Shown in pieces: positions 1 to 10,653 of a stretch of DNA of 64,000 bases (position 1 is the first letter of the stretch; each line of letters begins with the position of its first letter). Position numbers and translations under genes: made by a program. The notes under the pieces were generated by a model. That model worked only from the letters and a program-made list of their open reading frames with translations, searched no databases and was not told the origin of the DNA. Origin of the DNA: Bugula neritina (lineage: Eukaryota; Bryozoa; Gymnolaemata; Cheilostomatida; Bugulidae); NCBI GenBank assembly GCA_964035545.1, contig OZ037772.1, forward strand, positions 3,046,501 through 3,110,500, written 5' to 3'.

Positions 1-1034
1 GCCTAAAGTTCATACACTATTGTGATGCAGTAAGTATTCTATAGAGTTGGTATTGATATTGCAGTACAATTAGGTCATGAGCTTTCACCAGGCATCAAAT
101 TTTTACCTCCACTGGTGGATTAATCTTAGGGCTGCTACAGTTTATCGAATAATTGCAAACTATTTTGTATATACAATGCAAATTTCTTATAGAAAAGTGT
201 CCAATTTTTGTTGAAGAAATTACTAAGATTTTTCTTTGAAATAAATGCTATATAATATGTTTAAAAATAAGATTTTAAAATTATTGTATCAGCTTTTATT
301 CATAGTAAAAGAAATAAATGTATATAACTGTATATAACTGTATATCGCTGTTGATATTTATAAAAGAAGCGAGAGACGCAACTCCCAATAAATATTGAAT
401 CCAGAAATAATATTGAATAATAAGGACCATAAGCTAAAGATCATACAGCACTGTCAGCTTGTAATAAATAATATAGTATAAGATTACTCAAATGAAAATA
501 CTATATAAAGGTACATTTACATACAAAACATATTTGTGTATAAGAGTATTTGAATTACAGTTGAAAAAACTACTCAGTGTTAATACAACATTTTATTGTA
601 ATTAAAACTTTATTGTAACATATATACAAAAACCTTTTGTTAGGTACTAAAAAATTATGCTGAAAAAATAATAAAGGAAGTTAGCAGGGGAAGTAACTCT
701 TAATAAACATGAATGTACCAAAAAAGCAATTTGATTGAAAATTTTAGTTTGACATTCACACAACACACCACAGCAGTAAGTAATACTCATTGCTGTATAA
801 TCAGATAATTTACTTCTGTTACAACTAAAATGTCAATTATGTTACACAATGCTGGTGCTAATTGAGCAATGTTATACAATTTCATGATATCAACGGCACC
901 AGTGAAGTAGTGGTATCCAAATAAAACATGATATACACTTTTCACATGTGCCTTTGGGACATTAGCGTTCTTCAGTGTTTAGTTACTCAATATATACAAT
1001 GCAAATATTTTTGTAGAAAGGTGCCAAATAGTTT
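1..1034. other. AT-rich non-coding DNA, no gene seen
   Basis: I see no exon, repeat array or RNA gene here. The stretch is strongly AT-rich with frequent stops in all frames. A roughly 50-base segment near 170-225 resembles one near 988-1038, just before the SPOP-like relic, but the match is loose. Confidence 0.5.
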
Positions 1035-1512
1035 TTGAAGCCCTCAACAATATTCTGTGAGGATAGGGTTGTGGGGGACACGGTAAACATATCGGGACAG
1101 TCCAACTGCCTCTGCGTCAAAGTTCCTCCTTCTAGACTCAGTGAAGAATTGGCCAACCTTCTAGAAAGTTCCAACTGCTCAGACGTCACTCTGGCCATCG
1201 GACCGCGAGAGTTCAAAGTTCACAAGTCCATCCTCTCCGTCAGGTCTCTTGTCGTCAATGCTATGTTTGAGCATGAGATAGAGAACAAACAGAATTGAGA
1301 ATTTAGACAAGATGGTGGCTGACCTTCTCTCGGCAGCAGATAAGTACGCACTAGAGAAGAGTCCCTGTTTGGTAACCTCTCCATGGACAATGTGTGTGAG
1401 GTACCATGGTTCTAGCAGACCTCCACTCGGCTGAACAACTCAAAACACACGCTCTGGACTTTGTCAACAGCCACGTCACAGACGTCGTGGAAATGTGCCA
1501 TGAAAAATGTGA
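1035..1512 (+). pseudogene. SPOP-like MATH-BTB pseudogene (partial, several lesions)
   Basis: The first 264 bases read as the end of a MATH domain followed by the first half of a BTB/POZ domain, in the order typical of SPOP, the substrate adaptor of CUL3 ubiquitin ligases. Recognisable blocks are DTVNISGQ, VHKSILSVRS and AMFEHEIE. About 25 codons expected next (the strand and helix before NLDKM) are missing. NLDKMVADLLSAADKYALEK follows in another frame. Further frame changes are needed to read [14 protein letters not shown] and then [27 protein letters not shown]. There is no intron, no ATG start, and the MATH N-terminus and the 3' end are absent. I read it as a decayed copy, probably retroposed; the family call is firm, the mechanism is inferred. 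Confidence 0.8.
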
Positions 1513-4500
1513 AGAAAAGTACCCTCAACATGTAGACATTGCATTGCCAATCTGAGTTAATGTCAAAGTTTAGCTCTATTTCCTGATGATGGACTTCCTT
1601 CTTGAATATCAATTGTACTGCTATCACAAACACTAGTTACAGTAGTATAAAAAATATCAAATGGCTGGAATTATTGAAAACAAGCTGACGAGAAAAAATA
1701 CAGCATTTGGAAGTTTAAACTCAAGTAAGCAGTATAATAAGCGCCTCTACAGCTATGGAAGTAAGCATCTCGCAGCAACAAACTTGTCAAAAGTAGGAGT
1801 TATCTCCGCTCGACGAATGTTTACTTATGGTTTAGATTGGCAATGTTATTACTGCATAAACAATATAATATGCAGTTCTATGTGTATTGTGTAACAGTTA
1901 GCACTCAGGTTACTATTCTGTGAGACAAATTTGGGATTTGCTCCCCCAAAAGAATTGAAACTATAATATATATGTTTTGTATAACATGTTTATCTATTTG
2001 ATGGTAATATTGAAGCAAGCAAAATTACAATAACAAAATATTACAAGACATTAACCAAACCAAAACAAAGATTATCCTAGCCATCCTTTGAAATCTTGCT
2101 GTGTAATACTAGCAAACATAAATTGATAAGTCTGACAATCGAGATAGATAAGTTATACAAATTAAATACATAAGAGAATTGCAGTTAGAACATCAATATT
2201 AAAATATTTCCTTCAACGGAAATTTTTGTAGCCTTAAAATAAATTCTCCAATTCAAATATTTCTCAAATATAAAATTGTGCAGCTTCAGAAATCCAAATA
2301 TTTTCTCCAATATAATTTGCGAAGACTAGAAACAAATTTCTCAATTCAAATATAAATTTGTGCAGCTTTAAGATAAAATTTCTAATTCAAATATTTTCTT
2401 CAAATAAACTTATGCTGTTTCAAAATCAATAAATCAAATCAACAATTTTTCTTTAAATAATTTATGCCGCTTAAAAATTAATAGATCAATTCAAACAAAA
2501 TTTCCTCAAACAAGTTTTTGCTGCTTCTAAAAGAAAACTAATACACTTGTTAGTCTAAATAACAAAAGAGGTTAAGAATATCCTTAACATAAAATTGTAA
2601 CATTACTTACTGCAGCCAGTCTATATTATCGATATTTGTATCAATTAGTCAGTTTTCTAGACGTCCCCCCCCCTATAATATAATTATTACTGCTGCTATA
2701 TCTTCTATGCTCCAATCGTCTTTAGCTGCTTTTATCTTCTTGTATATCTATCTTCATTCGTCATTTATCATTCATCCTTTTTCTATTTTCAGAAATTCGG
2801 CTCCTTTTGTACCAAATCTTTTTGGCAATGGTTCAGATTTTAAGGATACCGACAATAACTGGCCAATAAAAACCAGCGGCAGACTGACGTAGAACTCGAT
2901 TAGGTATGTTGGCAGCTTTACAGCCAAGATAGGGATTGACGTAAGAAGGATCTGTTGTTATTGGCTCATCTTTGTATATTGTGGGCTATATAATCAATAA
3001 TTGTACAGCAATCCTTAATCTAAAAAATAACTTTAAAACTATAATATGATAAAATGTTATCAGTCGATGCTCACGTGTTGACCTTTGTAACAGGCTGATC
3101 AATGTCAAAAAATTTATTAGGCGTTTGAAACATTATATCATCTAAATGTTGGTGTAAACAAATATTTACACATATGTGTATCTCTATTTATGAACAGCAT
3201 CTGCTATATGTTTCAGCTTTTTTATTCATTCCCATTTGTTCATCAATTAGTGTTTTATTTCAAAAGTCATTATTACAAATTTCAACACAAGATCATGGCG
3301 TGTGGTACTATCCTAACACACAATTACTTATCTAAAAGCCACACTACTAAAAAATACTATATATATATATGTGTATTTAATAATGCATTAAGCAATTTCT
3401 ATGCAAGACCGAAATATTTAACTTACTCAAAACTTGTACATTTGAACTTTTAATTTCACTCAATTATTGGGCCTCATGCATCATAAAACTTTTGAACGTG
3501 TTTTATATTCTTTCTTGGATGTTGTAGATAAACTGTAGTCTACATACCGTGGTGGAGCAGATATAAGAATTTATAATTGCATCAACCCGTTGCAGCAGCC
3601 ATCTTACTGGAAATCTCAAACAAACCTTAGCATCGCCAAAGCCATATTTTAGCAAGCTGACAGAATATCTCAGAGACATAACTTGTAAAGTACAGAAGTA
3701 AGAATTGAACACAAAGGACAGTATATGTATAATCATGCCTTCCATCAAGGATATAGCTTTCTTAAAGGATTTTCTGAGAATAATGATACAAATATTACCA
3801 CTTCAGCTTAACAACTTATGACATAACGGTTACATTGGATATCATTTTCTAGATTTCATATTTGTCTGTGTTTTAGTACTGCCAAGGATATCACTCAGCA
3901 CTAAATGGACAAAATTGCTTCTTTTAATTAAGACACTATGCTGGAGAAAGGCCAATATATATAAATTGGATAAAGAAACTAGTAAATTATTCAGTGTTAT
4001 AACTTATAATTAAACTTTGAACGAGCTTTGCTCTGATTGGTTTTTTTTGACTTATCGTAATATATATCTATATCTAGCCAGGGTTTTGTGCCTACATAGT
4101 AATGTACACGTTCTATGATAAGAGTAATTGAATGCAAATATAAATGAACATAATTTTTCTGATTTTAGTCTAGTTATGTTATAAGCATTAGATAACTTGT
4201 TTTTGAGACAGCGGGGTGAGAGCTTTGTAAAAAATTTAGCCTAATTAGAATTTCTGTAATAGATAAACGTTACTAGCTCCTTAACAATTCAATTGAAGTT
4301 GAGTAAAAATATACATCAGATTACCAGTTCAAAGTAAAAGACTTTGAAGGCTAATAACTTACTACGAGCATTTTAAACAAATAACAAGAGACTAAATTCA
4401 AAACCAATTTATAATTATTCTTAGCATATGACAAGTATGAATGTTACAGCTGCTCTTATACAATGTACTTGTACAGCTCTTACTCATCCTAGTATGTTTA

Positions 4501-4757
4501 ACTGACATAGAATCCTTGTCTTTCTAGGGACTCCGCACATCGTTGGAGTGCAGAGGTCATCTCCAACAAAAGACTTTGAATTAAAGTGGATAAATAAAAG
4601 TAAGCGCTTGTAATGTTTTGCAGCTCTAATTAAAGTTCCCAAAATGTTATTGTTGGTAAGTTTCAGGCTCAAGAATAATCTTGTATTTTCTTATTAAAAA
4701 ACAAAAAGAGAAAAAAAAGAAAATAAGGGTCCTCAGTCGCAAAAACCAAAAGATAGC
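1513..4757. other. AT-rich intergenic DNA
   Basis: No exon with coding character was found on either strand. The only structure seen is the degenerate tandem block at 2195-2530 listed separately, plus short A/T runs. Open frames here are short and lack recognisable motifs. Confidence 0.45.
2195..2530. repeat. degenerate tandem repeat, about 60-bp unit
   Basis: About five loosely related units each contain a run like ATTCAAATATTT followed by a conserved TGCAGCTT or TGCTGCTT core. Divergence is high, so the array is old. No coding potential. Confidence 0.5.
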
Positions 4758-4763
4758 TTTTCC

Positions 4764-4936
4764 AGAGGTGTGGACATATTCAAAAGTTTCAAATTTGGGG
4801 AAGGAGAATCTATAGAGGTTCACAAGGATGTCCTAGAAAAATTTGACAACTTTTGTAAAAAGACCTTCAAGAAAATAATCAAGAGACATCAACTGCTATC
4901 AATAGATGAGTATGTCACCAACTTACATTGTTTATG
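4764..4936 (+). pseudogene. Ty3/gypsy-type Gag fragment, copy 1
   Basis: This segment is nearly the same as the later copy at 5119-5315 but lacks about 20 internal bases. Translated, it gives a KFDNF.KKTFKKIIKRHQLL block followed by SIDEYVTN. This matches the layout of the capsid part of Ty3/gypsy Gag, where a folded block ends in a motif like E-S-x-x-Q-Y-V-T-x-L. There is no start codon and no continuing frame. It is a fragment, not a gene. Confidence 0.55.
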
Positions 4937-5008
4937 AGCTTGATAGAGATAAAACTTCACTCAATACCAGAGACATATTTTCAAATATTGTTTTTTTTTG
5001 TGTTTGCA

Positions 5009-5066
5009 GGTAAAAGACCATTTCCATGTGATGTCTGTGGCAAGGCTTTCAAGCGCAGAAAAATCT
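5009..5066 (+). CDS. half C2H2 zinc-finger exon (truncated)
   Basis: A good acceptor (TTTGCAG) is followed by GKRPFPCDVCGKAFKRR, the linker and first half of a Krueppel-type C2H2 finger. The split glycine codon gives the phase-1 start usual for such exons. The frame stops a few codons later, before the two histidines, so the finger cannot fold. Immediately after, in another frame, lies the second Gag fragment. This could be the remnant of a zinc-finger gene cut by a retroelement insertion. No further finger exon was found nearby. Confidence 0.45.
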
Positions 5067-5426
5067 GATAAAGAGGATAAAACAAAAATGGCCATTCTAA
5101 TGCGGACCATTAGACCCAGAGGTGTAGACATATTCAAAAGTTTCAAATTTGGGGAAGGAGAATCTAAAGATGTTTACAAGGATGTCCTATATATAGGAAA
5201 ATTTGACAACTTTTGGAAAAAGACCTCCAACAAAATAATCAAAACACATCAACTGCTATCGACAAAACAAGAATGCTTATCAATAGATGAGTATGTCACC
5301 AACAGCTTACATGGGATCGCCAGAAAATGTGACCTTGGTGACATGTATGATGTCTTTTTTATGCAGGCCTTTCTTCTTGGCATCTTCTTGGCATATATAA
5401 TTTTGTATGCTCACATGGAACTATAG
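5067..5426 (+). pseudogene. Ty3/gypsy-type Gag fragment, copy 2
   Basis: An open frame of about 120 codons contains FDNFWKKTSNKIIKTHQLL, then SIDEYVTNSLHGIARKCDLG, then a hydrophobic tail that enters a dispersed repeat. The middle part has the spacing of Ty3/gypsy capsid: an E/S-x-D-E-Y-V-T motif followed by a K-C-D-x-G-D turn. It is a better preserved duplicate of the fragment at 4764-4936. No zinc knuckle, protease or LTR was found beside it. It may be read as an exon by software, but I treat it as a retroelement relic. Confidence 0.55.
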
Positions 5427-5714
5427 AAGGAAATGTCAGCTAGAAGAGGAAGGAAATGGAGGTCAAGGCCAGCAACGCAATATCAAGGTCAACTGGAAGA
5501 AAGTAGTTTTAGGTCACGACTTGTCATTCTCAATTATGGCGGCTAGTTTGAGCACATTTTTGGACTAGAAGAGGAAGGAGACAAGGAGACCACAGAACTC
5601 TCTGGGGAGGGAGGTAAAACACGCTTCAGCTACAAAGCAAGAGTTGAAAAAAGAAATAATTGGAAAAAGTTGAAATTTTACTCCATTTGATCCAAAATTA
5701 ACAGATATCAATAA
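5406..5714 (+). repeat. dispersed repeat family R1, copy 1
   Basis: This 309-bp block recurs at 16104-16413 with roughly 90 per cent identity by eye and the same orientation. Both begin TATGCTCACATGGAACTATAG and end near AACAGATATNAATAA. No inverted termini were recognised. It could be a short interspersed element or a solo LTR-like sequence. Confidence 0.75.
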
Positions 5715-5919
5715 GAGTTGCAATCACATGTTCTCCTGTAGTTTTCAGAACAAAAGGATGCTTTTGTTGAGCAGAGTCTTGAGCTTGGTGACTTCACAAA
5801 ATTGCTTTGATCTTAGATAAGTCACAAAAGCATTTATTTGTAGTTAATCTAAATACTAATATAAGACAGTTATAAACTAGATCTTAGTTTTAGGTCATAT
5901 ATAGTATGAAATTTTACAG

Positions 5920-7075
5920 ACATGAAGAAACAACTAAAGGAGGTGCTGGATGGGCAGAAAAAACTGATGGCTATAATCACTGATAGTCATAGTGGCAAAG
6001 ACAATATAACTGAGCAGCTGGAGGAGCCGCTAAAAACAATACAAGAGTTTGAATCTCTTGAAGAACTTCTCCAATCCTCAAGAGAAAAACGTCCTGCTCT
6101 GGTACATAGTATGCTACTATATAATATAGATTGTATAGCTAGTTTAAAGACTTTTGGTGTATAACATGCAATATATAACATCCCGGCGTAGTTGATATTA
6201 GAATACAATTTCTAGTGAACTGTAGATTTTCAAGCTAAAAAGCGTGTTTCTCTTATGGAATGTTTCTCATTGAAGTGTTAGAAAAAATATTTGCCCCACT
6301 GCAATAACACATTGAATGTATTCATGTAAATTCATGCTATGAAATATAGGTGCATTAATGTTGTAGACAAAGTTTCTTTTCCAACTGGGGGGAAAAAACT
6401 GCGAAGATATGGTGAAAAGAGCCATGAGAAGAATTGGCACTAATGGGCTGTGGAGCCAATTCAGCATGAAGGGCAAATCTCATAAACAACATAAAAAGCT
6501 GTCTCTAAAAAAAACTGCAGCTTATAAATGCATACTCAGTAAGTCATATAAATTAATCTCGTTTATTTACATCATAATTAGTTTCACTTCGCTTGTTTTT
6601 CAGAAATAATTTCAAAGGGTACAGAAGTAAAGTTATAAGCTAAATTTACTTTGATTGAAAAGATATACAGTCAGCATATTTTTTGTTTCATGTAGAAGGT
6701 TAAAGCTCACAGTTGCTAATATAAATTTGTTTTAAAAATGTTTGGCTATTTTATCTTCTAACTTGAACATGCAATACAGTCTGTATTTTGGAAGATAATA
6801 TAATATTGAAATAAAATCTGTATCAAAACTTATCAAATCTCTGGGGCTGCATCAGCAGTTAAAATAGCTGTTGAGTTGTTGAGTTTAGAATAATTGCTCA
6901 TCTAAAAATTTACTGCGTTCACTAAGTTTAACTTTCTAATTATATTTCAGAAGCTCTGCTGAAAAGTAAAAATAATAAAGAAATAGATATAGAGATTGAA
7001 GTATCGCTGTTTTTGCAGCAGTGCCCTTATCAACTGGGAGGGAATAAGTATAAAAAGACAAGTTTGCAAGATGAG
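5920..7075 (+). CDS. DUF4806-like protein, at least three exons
   Basis: Exons are 5920-6101, 6367-6538 and 6951-7075, all with GT-AG borders whose phases agree. Exon 1 holds an ATG at 5922, a short charged coiled coil (KKQLKEVLDGQKKLM) and LEEPLKTIQEFESLEELLQS. Exon 2 continues with QLGGKNCEDMVKRAMRRIG and a WSQFSMKGKS stretch. Exon 3 ends near EIEVSLFLQQCPYQLGG. The chain of a P-[LI]-K-T-x-x-E-F start, an L-G-G-K block, an R-R-I block and a basic W/Y-S-x-x-G-K block is the pattern of the DUF4806 family, whose role is unknown. An acceptor just upstream of the ATG means a 5' exon may exist, and the donor at 7076 means a further 3' exon, possibly at 7201-7270, is missing from this model. Confidence 0.6.
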
Positions 7076-7789
7076 GTAAAGCTATACGATTATTGCAGTT
7101 ATAGGGAGACTTGAACTGCTTGAACTGACTCGTATATAAAAATGGCTATAATTGGCTTTAAATTGGTTTACAAATATTAAACTAAAATTAATAATTTTAG
7201 GTTGTACTGCACATTCAATTTCCTACTTTATTTATGCTTCATTTTTACCATGGCGCTGAAGCTGCAGCAGGGTATATACTATTTTTCGATAAAATGTAAA
7301 TAAGTAATCTTTCGAAATTAGTCTAGCTATAGCACCAGAAATGTAATCAATAATGAATATTAACATTTCCTAGTGAAAAAATATCTTCAAAGTGTTTTTT
7401 AGCCCCAAATGTAAATTAAAATTAATTAATAATCAGTGGTTTTACGTGAATGCTTATATTGAACACTTTTTCTTTCATAGATTGATTCCCTTTCATCTTA
7501 AGAAGATGAGGACAGCTGAACCAATGACTTTTTTATATCATTTTATTATTAAATTAGAAGAGTTCAAGGCTTCTAATGAAGAGCTAAATTTGAGATTTAC
7601 TTATATTTTGTACATATGAAAATAATTTGATTAACTAGTTAATAGAACATACAATTAGTACTGACAGGCTTGATTTTATTGTAAATTATATCTCATGTGA
7701 GTTTGCAAAAAAAAGATACTTTTGCAGTTTTTGTTCTGTTGTTTTTCATTTTTCTTAACAAAATAAAATAGCCATTACAGAGATCAGTG

Positions 7790-7990
7790 TAGGATCGCCA
7801 ACCTTTCACCAATGTTGTATGAAAACCATTTATGCAATGTTATGCAACACAACGTTTATGGAACGTTGGTGAAACTTTTTGAGATAAACGTTTGTTTTAA
7901 ACGTTGTATATAGTACAGAAAAATGTGTCGACATTTAAACATTTATTAAACATTTTGCCCAACGTTTATACAACGTCTTATCAATGCAAA
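7790..7990. repeat. AACGTT-rich short repeat
   Basis: The block is dense in ACGTT and AACGT motifs, often as AACGTTTAT or ACGTTGTAT, with several self-complementary segments. It looks like a short non-autonomous DNA element, but I could not define termini or a target duplication. Confidence 0.4.
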
Positions 7991-8022
7991 TTGTTAGTGG
8001 GGTGATTGCTAAAGAACTATGA

Positions 8023-8196
8023 GGATATTTTGATGGCTCTATAACTGAACCTGAAGAATCAGCTAGTGCTATACTAGACTGACTATACAAAGATATCAAG
8101 CAAGGCTATGTCAATTATTGTACTAGCGATAATTTGCTATATCTCATAACCAGCTGCACAGAACCAAAGCAAGCATGGGGCACTTTACAAAAAAAC
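8023..8196 (+). pseudogene. Ty1/copia-type Gag relic
   Basis: One frame reads GYFDGSITEPEESASAILD, a stop, then LYKDIKQGYVNYCTSDNLLY and CTEPKQAWGTLQKN. This matches the copia Gag (UBN2-like) layout: a G-Y-L/F-D-G-S-I-x-x-P start, a middle helix, and a conserved A-W-x-T-L near the end. The in-frame stop and small size show it is dead. It ends exactly where the left arm of the large palindrome begins. Confidence 0.6.
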
Positions 8197-9168
8197 TAGT
8201 TGTCATTGCCCTTATGTAGCCCTTTGTGTATCTCTTTAAGGTTGGAACCTGTTATCAACTTTATAATGAAAACCATTACCTCTAAAATTACTTAATTTGT
8301 CAGCTGCTCGAGTTCTCCACAAACTTTTAGTAGTTATTTAAGTTGTTTAGCCTTGGCCCAGGCCAAGAAAGGCAATAGTCTCTTAGTTGAGTCTAACCTT
8401 TTGCCATTAATTTCAAATCACAAACTTACTTTAGGTGTTTATACGCACATAAAATATTCAAGCATTTAATGAGACAAGGTGGTAAAAAGCTTAAACTTCT
8501 CTTGCTGAAGCAGAAAATTTTATTTGTCAAGTTTCCTGTGTAATAGGTTAGCTACTTGATTAAAACTACATGTCTTACAGTTGCTAGCTTTTGCTAATTC
8601 TAAACTGTCACTAATTGTGTCTTCTTCAATATATGAAAGAAAAATGTAAGTAGCCGCAAAAAATTTATAGGCAAATTTAGGACAGCCATTATTTGTTTTA
8701 ATTTGTCGTAGTTCCTGGCCTAATGTATTGGGGTATGAGGTTATTAAAAGATTTTATTCTTTGAATTTTTACTTTTAAATTCTTACTTTGTCTGTCAATT
8801 ATTAGTAAGGATAAGAGCAAATTCACAGCTTAGCTATTATACTAATTATAACCAAATAGCTACAATGTCCACATTCATGTCTACTTTTTAGTTGAATTGT
8901 TTAGAGGCGTTATTATAGCTGCAAATATTTAGCCATTCTACAGTTAACTGGTGTATTTGCTCCAACTGTGTTTACATGAGACATACTCAGGGTTCCCCCA
9001 GTTTCTATTAATTGCATGCAACAAAATATTCCCAGCAAAGCGCTTGCTTATTTTATGAAAGTTACTATACATACTATTTATAAAAAGTATGATTTTCATT
9101 TTCTAATGCTTTTAAATATAGCAGTTCAAGTAGAATATATTGTTTGGAGTTTATATGGAGGGGAGTTG
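8197..9168 (+). repeat. left arm of large palindrome (972 bp)
   Basis: The arm matches the reverse complement of 9212-10183 from the first to the last base with no net length change, and no mismatch was noticed in the parts compared by eye. It contains no recognisable gene. A 61-codon open frame lies near its inner end, and the mirror frame lies in the other arm. Confidence 0.9.
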
Positions 9169-9211
9169 CCAATTGGAATTAACCTAAATTGTTTCTCTTA
9201 GAGACAGACGA

Positions 9212-10183
9212 CAACTCCCCTCCATATAAACTCCAAACAATATATTCTACTTGAACTGCTATATTTAAAAGCATTAGAAAATGAAAATCATACTTTTTAT
9301 AAATAGTATGTATAGTAACTTTCATAAAATAAGCAAGCGCTTTGCTGGGAATATTTTGTTGCATGCAATTAATAGAAACTGGGGGAACCCTGAGTATGTC
9401 TCATGTAAACACAGTTGGAGCAAATACACCAGTTAACTGTAGAATGGCTAAATATTTGCAGCTATAATAACGCCTCTAAACAATTCAACTAAAAAGTAGA
9501 CATGAATGTGGACATTGTAGCTATTTGGTTATAATTAGTATAATAGCTAAGCTGTGAATTTGCTCTTATCCTTACTAATAATTGACAGACAAAGTAAGAA
9601 TTTAAAAGTAAAAATTCAAAGAATAAAATCTTTTAATAACCTCATACCCCAATACATTAGGCCAGGAACTACGACAAATTAAAACAAATAATGGCTGTCC
9701 TAAATTTGCCTATAAATTTTTTGCGGCTACTTACATTTTTCTTTCATATATTGAAGAAGACACAATTAGTGACAGTTTAGAATTAGCAAAAGCTAGCAAC
9801 TGTAAGACATGTAGTTTTAATCAAGTAGCTAACCTATTACACAGGAAACTTGACAAATAAAATTTTCTGCTTCAGCAAGAGAAGTTTAAGCTTTTTACCA
9901 CCTTGTCTCATTAAATGCTTGAATATTTTATGTGCGTATAAACACCTAAAGTAAGTTTGTGATTTGAAATTAATGGCAAAAGGTTAGACTCAACTAAGAG
10001 ACTATTGCCTTTCTTGGCCTGGGCCAAGGCTAAACAACTTAAATAACTACTAAAAGTTTGTGGAGAACTCGAGCAGCTGACAAATTAAGTAATTTTAGAG
10101 GTAATGGTTTTCATTATAAAGTTGATAACAGGTTCCAACCTTAAAGAGATACACAAAGGGCTACATAAGGGCAATGACAACTA
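9212..10183 (-). repeat. right arm of large palindrome (972 bp)
   Basis: This is the mirror copy of 8197-9168, separated from it by 43 bases (9169-9211). The flanking sequences differ, and no target-site duplication was found at the outer ends. Confidence 0.9.
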
Positions 10184-10377
10184 CAATAAGTATAACATAG
10201 GACATGAAGTTTGAAGCAATTCTGATGGCAATTCCCCAAGAATCAATATTATACTAAACAAATGTAAACTTTGAACACATCTCTTTAACTTGCTGAAACT
10301 GCATACCAGCAAGAAATCTTTTAACGAAGATAAATTGCATTTTGTAAAACTGTTCACTGTTACCGTGCAACTGTGAC

Positions 10378-10431
10378 TGTGTTATATTGAGTACTGGGGG
10401 TTTTCAACTACTAAGTACCTAATATAACACA
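10378..10431. repeat. 18-bp inverted repeat hairpin
   Basis: Arms 10378-10395 and 10414-10431 pair with about one mismatch around an 18-base loop. It could be a tiny MITE remnant. Confidence 0.5.
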
Positions 10432-10523
10432 GGGTATGCATACAATTAGAATATTCTACATGTGTATAACTATAACGCGTTGGTAGTTGGTATCACACTT
10501 ACCGGTATTATTCTTCTCTTCAG

Positions 10524-10653
10524 TCACATCTGCTTACGACGGACTCTAGTGTACAAGAGATCTGGAATCCTGTACCAAAGCTGCCACGTTTAGACAGAAG
10601 GTTTTCTCACTGCTTACTTCTTGTAGCCAGAGCTCCGTCACTCAACATAAAAG
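10524..10653 (+). CDS. candidate internal exon, unknown protein
   Basis: A pyrimidine-rich acceptor (TTCTCTTCAG) and a strong donor (AAG|GTAAGG) bound 130 bases that are open in one frame for 43 codons. The local base composition is less AT-rich than its surroundings. The peptide contains EIWNPVPKLPRLDRRFSHCL. I do not recognise it, and no partner exon was found nearby. Confidence 0.35.

Noticed and set aside
165-1040. Loose direct repeat of TATATACAATGCAAAT segments flanking the SPOP-like relic
   Set aside because: Too diverged and too far apart to be a target-site duplication; likely chance in AT-rich DNA.
9016-9364. Two identical 61-residue frames on opposite strands
   Set aside because: They are mirror images caused by the palindrome; short and without a family motif.
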